Assembly: GCA_035771165.1 (NCBI GenBank)
Contig: JAWNZC010000470.1
Coordinates: 1,772,001-1,836,000 of the forward strand
Direction: 5' to 3'
DNA: 64,000 nt
From: Paragorgia papillata
Taxonomy: Eukaryota > Cnidaria > Anthozoa > Scleralcyonacea > Coralliidae
In this document: positions 58,141 through 64,000 of the stretch, piece by piece
Position numbering within the stretch: position 1 is the first letter of the stretch
Layout: each line of letters opens with the position of its first letter
The notes under the pieces: generated by a model
The model's input: the letters and a program-made list of their open reading frames with translations, nothing else
What the model was told of the DNA's origin: nothing
The model's database searches: none
Position numbers and translations under genes: made by a program

Positions 58141-58307
58141 AAGAAATATAAGATAAAACACAATCCGAACATCTTGAAAAACCAAGATATGGATTAAGAC
58201 AAGACAAAGATGAAACGGTAAAAACCGTTTCATCTTTGTCTTGTCTTAATCCATATCCTGGGTTTTCAAGATATTCGTCTTCGGTTGTGTTTTATCTAAT
58301 ATTTCTT
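58141..58307. mobile_element. Hairpin element (~167 bp)
   Basis: Almost perfect inverted repeat with a 4-bp loop. Arms contain GGATTAAGACAAGACAAAGA and mirror. Ends directly before the stop codon of the - gene. Confidence 0.85.
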
Positions 58308-58320
58308 GGTATTTTGTCAC

Positions 58321-58625
58321 CTAACATTCAGTGACATCAGTCAATGGTTCGTTATTCTCCTTGTTCAATGAATCTTGAAATTCTTCATTTGTCATGTACA
58401 ACATGTTTATAGCAGATTTTGGTTTTTGAAAAGCATCGTTGACTTCATCATAATCATCAGGTGCACAAATCTCATTTTCAAACGCTCCCTCTACAGAACC
58501 AGTACTGCTAACTCTTCTGCGGCGTTTTAGAAATAATATTAAAATAATTATTCCTAACAGAAGAACAAATCCCCCAACAAGATAAGCTAAGTTTGGGAAA
58601 TGAAGCAACTGAAGCAACAGTGATT
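58321..58625 (-). CDS. Last exon: transmembrane segment and cytoplasmic tail
   Basis: The acceptor on the minus strand is a T-run plus AG (58626-58627), phase 1. The exon encodes L-L-Q-L-L-H-F-P-N, a hydrophobic helix (L-A-Y-L-V-G-G-F-V-L-L-L-G-I-I-I-L-I-L-F-L), a K-R-R-R-R stop-transfer sequence, and a ~60-residue acidic tail with Y-D-E-V-N-D-A-F and N-M-L-Y-M-T-N-E-E-F, ending at TAG (58321-58323). This is the end of a type I membrane protein. Tail tyrosines could be signalling or sorting sites. The phase fits the upstream EGF and SRCR exons (60-64 kb) and also the signal-peptide exon at 58783. Confidence 0.75.
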
Positions 58626-58782
58626 CTAAAAAAAAAAGATTAAAAATTGTGAGAATGTGAGATTATTATGAATTAGTCAGACAGATTGAGAATGAAAATC
58701 AAATAAAAACTATTTTGTGTAAATAATAGCGTGAAATTACATAGATTATTTATTGAAGTTGTTACAGCTGAAAAAAGTATAC

Positions 58783-58873
58783 CTGTTCTACCACTTTTTG
58801 AAGCTTTTATTAACCCTACAGTAGAAAAGAAGCATATTAACATAATCAGTAAATAGGTGAATGAATCCAACAT
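58783..58873 (-). CDS. Signal-peptide first exon
   Basis: ATG at 58873 (minus), then M-L-D-S-F-T-Y-L-L-I-M-L-I-C-F-F-S-T-V-G, a classic signal peptide, then S-K-S-G-R-T and a phase-1 donor G|GTATAC (58777-58782). Spliced to 58625 it would give a signal peptide joined straight to the membrane helix with almost no ectodomain. It lies downstream of the EGF/SRCR exons of the same strand, so it is not their obvious first exon. It may start a separate stub gene or an alternative transcript, or be left from a rearrangement. Confidence 0.6.
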
Positions 58874-59856
58874 CTTGAAATGAAGATACCGCAGACCTCC
58901 AATAATTTATAGCCGAATTAAAGTCTTTTATCCTACAACGTAAAAAGAATGATATTTTTGCACAATTTAATTAAATCATAGTCAATACAAGCTGTATGCA
59001 TGGTCTGGAACCACGGCAAATCTCAAAGAGCTATATAGCAATCCAACTATGATTCACGTTGTGGGGGAGGGGGGGGGGGCTGAAGGTGCACAGATGAAGG
59101 TGAACAGATTTATTAGGTTTATTAATATTTAAACAGCATTAAACTCAAGCGTTGCTATTTCGACTACTGCTTAATTATACAAAAATACAATGTGTTCAGT
59201 AACCGTGAAAGTGCACAAACATTAACAAATACAGAACAATGACTTTTGTCGGCCTTCCCGCTGTACAGAGCGTTTTCACTCACGTGATCGGTGGCCCCAT
59301 TGGGGTGGTGAAACAATACGAAATATTTGAATAAGAAAGAGCTAATTCCCATACCGTACACCAATATGGCCGCCATTTCATTGTTTTGGTACACCAATAT
59401 GGCCGCCGTGACGTCAGATGAAAACGCTCTATACTTTTATTTACATATACAGAAACGTTCGGCGCATTTTTATAAGTCAGCTATTTCCTATTTTACTGTT
59501 TTGAATTTAGAAAATGTGAATTATGTTATAAATGGGAATAAATTACTATGATACACTCGTTATTAATAAAAATGAACTTCAAAAATTGCCGCCACCTTTT
59601 TGTGGCAGATAATGTAGTTAGCATACGGTTGTAACTTTTAAAAACCACCATTTTTGTAAGATCTGAAAGGTCTTCATTTGTCTGGCAAAAATCTCATTTT
59701 GCACATTGTAAGAAAACATATTTCAATTCAATTATTTTTCCACTCCTAGAAAATTATATATTTCTAACAAAATTAGAATAATAATGTATGCCCTATATTT
59801 TGCTATTGCCACTTTTAAAAGGTTTAAAAAACAATATATTGTTATATAAACTATAC
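58874..59856. other. Spacer between SRCR pseudoexon and signal exon
   Basis: Contains a G-run (59062-59079) and a MITE (59267-59430). No exon recognised. Confidence 0.45.
59267..59430. mobile_element. MITE with AGAGCGTTTTCA ends
   Basis: Inverted ends AGAGCGTTTTCACTCACGTG and (mirror) ACGTCAGATGAAAACGCTCT. Inside is a short direct repeat with CACCAATATGGCCGCC. Confidence 0.75.
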
Positions 59857-60000
59857 CAGATTCTTCACATCGAACTCCAGCATCTTCAATGTGCCTACAA
59901 TCATGTACGCCCCATCCTCGATGAAGACATTTGGTTAAGTTCTGTTCACTTCCTGTACAAACAACTTCATCTAGCTAATCGAATTGCTTTTGCTAAAGGA
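59857..60000 (-). pseudogene. SRCR exon remnant
   Basis: The 3' half of an SRCR exon is intact ([23 protein letters not shown], donor G|GTATAG). Upstream only G-F-P-L-A-K-A remains, out of frame, and the first half is gone. It cannot encode an SRCR domain. Confidence 0.8.
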
Positions 60001-60612
60001 AATCGTTTACATTTAACATCATAATTCCTTGTTTTCCTCATTTGAAATACAGCCAAATGCAATAAAAAATAGAAATATTAAAATTGTTTGAAGGCACTGG
60101 CTTGAAATTGTGCGATTTTGGCAGACACTAAAACCTTCATCAACAAATAACGTCTTAAAATGCTAAAAAACTCATGTAACAATAGCAGTAAAGTTATGTA
60201 AAAATATGGAAAACTAACAAATAATTGCAAACAAACCATCATTAAAACGTTTAAAGAGAGCATATACTTCAGGATTTTTAGCCAAAACGTCTAACGTTTT
60301 AAATTTTAAGCCATTCACAAACTTGCTTGATCAATTTTTTTCCAGAATGTCTCGATCTTTTCAAACAATGAATGTCATGAAATTACATATATTTGATGGT
60401 AGCGTAATATTCGACAAGAACGAATACACAGCGAGAGGAACAGGAGTATCTAATTGTAATTGAACAAAAATCAAATGGCTTAATATTTGTACTGTCGATT
60501 ATATTTATAACTAATTCAAACCTTAATATTTTTTGTAATAAAAGTTTGAAACATAAAAGTAAAATCCACGAAAAACTGGAAAGTTATAAAAATTGATTAT
60601 ATGTTAACTTAC

Positions 60613-60735
60613 CCTTACAAATAGTACCATTTCCATAATAACCTGAATTACATTTGCATATAAAACTTCCCATAGTGTTGATACATTGCGCATTTTTATG
60701 GCAATTAGGCGATGTTGATGTACATTCGTCGAGAT
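60613..60735 (-). CDS. EGF exon b, copy 1
   Basis: 123 nt, phase 1-1, donor G|GTAAGT. cbEGF domain: D-L-D-E-C start, C-I-N-T-M-G-S-F-I-C-K-C pattern, Y-Y-G-N-G. Six Cys. Copies at 62139 and 63664 are almost identical. Confidence 0.88.
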
Positions 60736-60846
60736 CTAATAGATAAAAAACCAACTTTGCTCTACGATTGACCCAAAACAATATTTAAAATATCTATTTT
60801 TTAAATGCACCAGCTGCAAAATGTGTTGAATGTGTGCCGTACATAC

Positions 60847-60969
60847 CGTTGCAAACTACACCATTTCCTGAGTAGCCAACATTACATTTGCAAATAAAAC
60901 TGCCATTGGTGTTGATACATTGAGAGTTATTTCCACAGTTGTCCAAACCAGGGAGACATTCGTTAATAT
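60847..60969 (-). CDS. EGF exon a, copy 1
   Basis: 123 nt, phase 1-1, donor G|GTATGT. D-I-N-E-C-L-P-G start, C-I-N-T-N-G-S-F-I-C-K-C, Y-S-G-N-G, ending V-C-N-G; the other copies end V-C-K-G. cbEGF with six Cys. Confidence 0.88.
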
Positions 60970-61189
60970 CTACGATAAATATATAACAAGCTAATGTGAT
61001 TTAAGAAACTAATTGTAATGCAAGCACTACGTAAAAAATAGCTTAAAAATAGAACTAGAAAAAAAAAAGTACAACAAAAGAAACATAATGAATTTAAGTT
61101 GAATATTATATCCGTTAACGAGAAAAAATATTATAATTACTTCGCGAGACAAAGTAAATAATTTATACAAATTAAGCATAATAACTTAC

Positions 61190-61511
61190 CCGGTAAATTA
61201 CATCGGACGCCGGCATCTTCATTGTGCCCACAGTTATGTATACCCCATCCTCGATGACGACATCTCACTAAGTTCTCTTCACTTCCTGTACAATCAACGT
61301 CATCTAACCATATTGTTCCAGTACCATCCGGAACATCACGACCTTGAAGAGCTGCTTTAGCTCCTGGAAAGCCAAGTTGTCGACAAACCACAATAGCATC
61401 ATTCAAGTCCCAGTTTGTCATCACAAACTGTTCCCCAATTTCCATTGTAAAGTATTTCAACACGTCCAGTGCCAGATTTTATGAGTGGTCCTTGCAATCG
61501 AATGTGTATTT
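61190..61511 (-). pseudogene. SRCR exon, copy 1, with one-base insertion
   Basis: Same SRCR exon as 62716-63036 but 322 nt: an extra T in the T-run at 61414-61416 shifts the frame between the C-D-D-N-W and D-L-N-D-A-I blocks. If real, the domain is lost and the transcript frame is broken. If it is a sequencing error, this is a normal SRCR exon. Splice signals are intact. Confidence 0.75.
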
Positions 61512-62138
61512 CTGGAAAAGAAAACGAATGAAAACAGTTTTCATTTAAAATCATAATTCCTTGTTTTCCTCATTTGAAATACCGCCAAACGCAATGTAAA
61601 ATAGAAATATTAAAATTATTTCAAGGCACTGGCTTGAAATTGTGCGATTTTGGCGGACACTAAAACCTTCATCAACAAATAACTAAAATGCTAAACAACT
61701 CATGTAACAATAGCAGTAATGAAAAAATATGGAAAAACTAACAAAAATATATTCCAACAAACCATCATTAACACGTTTAAAGAGAGCATATACTTCAGGA
61801 TTTTTAGCCAAAACGTCTAACGTTTTAAATTTTAAGCCATTCACAAACTTGCTTGATCAATTTTTTTCCAGAATGTCTCGATCTTTTCAAACAATGAATG
61901 TCATGAAATTACATATATTTGATGGTAGCGTAATATTCGACAAGAACGAATACACAGCGAGAGGAACAGGAGTATCTAATTGTAATTGAACAAAAATCAA
62001 ATGGCTTAATATTTGTACTGTCGATTATATTTATAACTAATTCAAACCTTAATATTTTTTGTAATAAAAGTTTGAAACATAAAAGTAAAATCCACGAAAA
62101 ACTGGATAGTTATAAAAATTGATTATATGTTAACTTAC

Positions 62139-62261
62139 CCTTACAAATAGTACCATTTCCATAATAACCTGAATTACATTTGCATATAAAACTTCCCATA
62201 GTGTTGATACATTGCGCATTTTTATGGCAATTAGGCGATGTTGATGTACATTCGTCGAGAT
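62139..62261 (-). CDS. EGF exon b, copy 2
   Basis: As copy 1: cbEGF domain with six Cys, phase 1-1, donor G|GTAAGT. Confidence 0.88.
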
Positions 62262-62372
62262 CTAATAGATAAAAAACCAACTTTGCTCTACGATTGACAC
62301 AAAACAATATTTAAAATATCTATTTTTTAAATGCACCAGCTGCAAAATGTGTTGAATGTGTGCCGTACATAC

Positions 62373-62495
62373 CTTTGCAAACTACACCATTTCCTGAGTA
62401 GCCAACATTACATTTGCAAATAAAACTGCCATTGGTGTTGATACATTGAGAGTTATTTCCACAGTTGTCCAAACCAGGGAGACATTCGTTAATAT
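62373..62495 (-). CDS. EGF exon a, copy 2
   Basis: As copy 1, but ending V-C-K-G. Phase 1-1, six Cys. Confidence 0.88.
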
Positions 62496-62715
62496 CTACG
62501 ATAAATATATAACAAGCTAATGTGATTTAAGAAACTAATTGTAATGCAAGCACTACGTAAAAAATAGCTTAAAAATAGAACTAGAAAAAAAAAAGTACAA
62601 CAAAAGAAACATAATGAATTTAAGTTGAATATTATATCCGTTAACGAGAAAAAATATTATAATTACTTCGCGAGACAAAGTAAATAATTTATACAAATTA
62701 AGCATAATAACTTAC

Positions 62716-63036
62716 CCGGTAAATTACATCGGACGCCGGCATCTTCATTGTGCCCACAGTTATGTATACCCCATCCTCGATGACGACATCTCACTAAGTT
62801 CTCTTCACTTCCTGTACAATCAACGTCATCTAACCATATTGTTCCAGTACCATCCGGAACATCACGACCTTGAAGAGCTGCTTTAGCTCCTGGAAAGCCA
62901 AGTTGTCGACAAACCACAATAGCATCATTCAAGTCCCAGTTGTCATCACAAACTGTTCCCCAATTTCCATTGTAAAGTATTTCAACACGTCCAGTGCCAG
63001 ATTTTATGAGTGGTCCTTGCAATCGAATGTGTATTT
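62716..63036 (-). CDS. SRCR exon, copy 2 (intact)
   Basis: 321 nt, phase 1-1, acceptor TTTCCAG and donor G|GTAAGT. Encodes a complete SRCR domain: [51 protein letters not shown]. Six Cys, group A pattern. Clear paralogue of the + strand exon at 40116. Confidence 0.93.
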
Positions 63037-63663
63037 CTGGAAAAGAAAACGAATGAAAACAGTTTTCATTTAAAATCATAATTCCTTGTTTTCCTCATTT
63101 GAAATACCGCCAAACGCAATGTAAAATAGAAATATTAAAATTATTTCAAGGCACTGGCTTGAAATTGTGCGATTTTGGCGGACACTAAAACCTTCATCAA
63201 CAAATAACTAAAATGCTAAACAACTCATGTAACAATAGCAGTAATGAAAAAATATGGAAAAACTAACAAAAATATATTCCAACAAACCATCATTAACACG
63301 TTTAAAGAGAGCATATACTTCAGGATTTTTAGCCAAAACGTCTAACGTTTTAAATTTTAAGCCATTCACAAACTTGCTTGATCAATTTTTTTCCAGAATG
63401 TCTCGATCTTTTCAAACAATGAATGTCATGAAATTACATATATTTGATGGTAGCGTAATATTCGACAAGAACGAATACACAGCGAGAGGAACAGGAGTAT
63501 CTAATTGTAATTGAACAAAAATCAAATGGCTTAATATTTGTACTGTCGATTATATTTATAACTAATTCAAACCTTAATATTTTTTGTAATAAAAGTTTGA
63601 AACATAAAAGTAAAATCCACGAAAAACTGGAAAGTTATAAAAATTGATTATATGTTAACTTAC
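63037..63663. other. Intron of the tandem unit
   Basis: Same sequence as 61512-62138. An 86-codon open frame on the plus strand (63254-63514; also 61729-61989) has no motif and is shared only because the unit is duplicated. Confidence 0.6.
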
Positions 63664-63786
63664 CCTTACAAATAGTACCATTTCCATAATAACCTGAATT
63701 ACATTTGCATATAAAACTTCCCATAGTGTTGATACATTGCGCATTTTTATGGCAATTAGGCGATGTTGATGTACATTCGTCGAGAT
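63664..63786 (-). CDS. EGF exon b, copy 3
   Basis: As copies 1 and 2; intact cbEGF domain. Confidence 0.88.
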
Positions 63787-63897
63787 CTAATAGATAAAAA
63801 ACCAACTTTGCTCTACGATTGACACAAAACAATATTTAAAATATCTATTTTTTAAATGCACCAGCTGCAAAATGTGTTGAATGTGTGCCGTACATAC

Positions 63898-64000
63898 CTT
63901 TGCAAACTACACCATTTCCTGAGTAGCCAACATTACATTTGCAAATAAAACTGCCATTGGTGTTGATACATTGAGAGTTATTTCCACAGTTGTCCAAACC
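63898..64000 (-). CDS. EGF exon a, copy 3 (cut by window edge)
   Basis: Donor end at 63898 present. By comparison with copy 2 the exon should start about 20 bases beyond the window. Frame intact as far as visible. Confidence 0.85.

Larger units (their letters stand above)
61030..64000 (-). repeat. Tandem 1525-bp EGF-EGF-SRCR units
   Basis: Equivalent positions lie 1525-1526 bp apart (for example exon b at 60613, 62139 and 63664). Copies differ by only a few bases including introns, so duplication is recent. The leftmost copy (60030-61030) adjoins the deleted SRCR remnant. The array runs off the right edge. Confidence 0.88.

Noticed and set aside
61729..61989. 86-codon + frame repeated at 63254-63514 as a conserved small gene
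   Set aside because: The copies are identical because the 1525-bp unit is a recent duplicate. No motif, and it lies in an intron of the - gene.

Overview
The window is animal nuclear DNA: AT-rich, with short phase-1 exons flanked by GT/AG introns, no bacterial operon signals, and dense mobile DNA. Calcium-binding EGF and SRCR exons, Penelope-like and DIRS-like remnants, many CR1/L2-type LINE fragments with microsatellite tails, and a 5S-rRNA-derived SINE together suggest a marine invertebrate. A cnidarian is my best guess; a sponge or another basal animal is not excluded. No species can be named from the sequence alone.

Layout. 1-7 kb: a degenerate minisatellite, one intronless zinc-finger ORF (539-1300, +), a broken ORF opposite it (1762-2529, -), Penelope and LINE remnants. 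7.5-43.3 kb (+): a huge EGF-exon array. I count 62 intact near-identical 123-nt exons, one per cbEGF domain, in three blocks (7.5-10.1, 14.8-24.4 and 30.6-34.5 kb), plus one collapsed exon at 27.95 kb. A divergent EGF-SRCR-EGF-EGF set follows at 39.5-43.3 kb. Every exon is phase 1-1, so any number can be joined without breaking the frame. Exons and introns are duplicated together in higher-order units of about 1220, 1680 and 764 bp. Mobile elements, several nested inside one another, fill the gaps between blocks.

44-48 kb: inverted-repeat elements, a retrotransposon C-terminal remnant, a Penelope endonuclease fragment and the 3' half of a LINE. 48.13-56.65 kb: an 8.5-kb foldback-type element inserted in that LINE. 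Its arms are a 21-bp minisatellite, then a four-exon piece of an integrase-like gene in mirror-image copies, then a centre of small hairpin elements. The LINE resumes on the far side. Three hammerhead ribozyme motifs with good secondary structure occur in the window (27.04, 50.83 and 53.78 kb), two of them inside the foldback element.

58.3-64 kb (-): a second EGF/SRCR locus made of tandem 1525-bp EGF-EGF-SRCR units, with a transmembrane/cytoplasmic last exon (58321-58625) and, unexpectedly, a signal-peptide exon immediately before it (58783-58873). The + and - loci are paralogous and converge on the repeat-rich middle. Their products should be extracellular or membrane-anchored multidomain proteins. 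The true 5' end of the - locus lies beyond the window, and no signal-peptide or membrane exon was found for the + locus.
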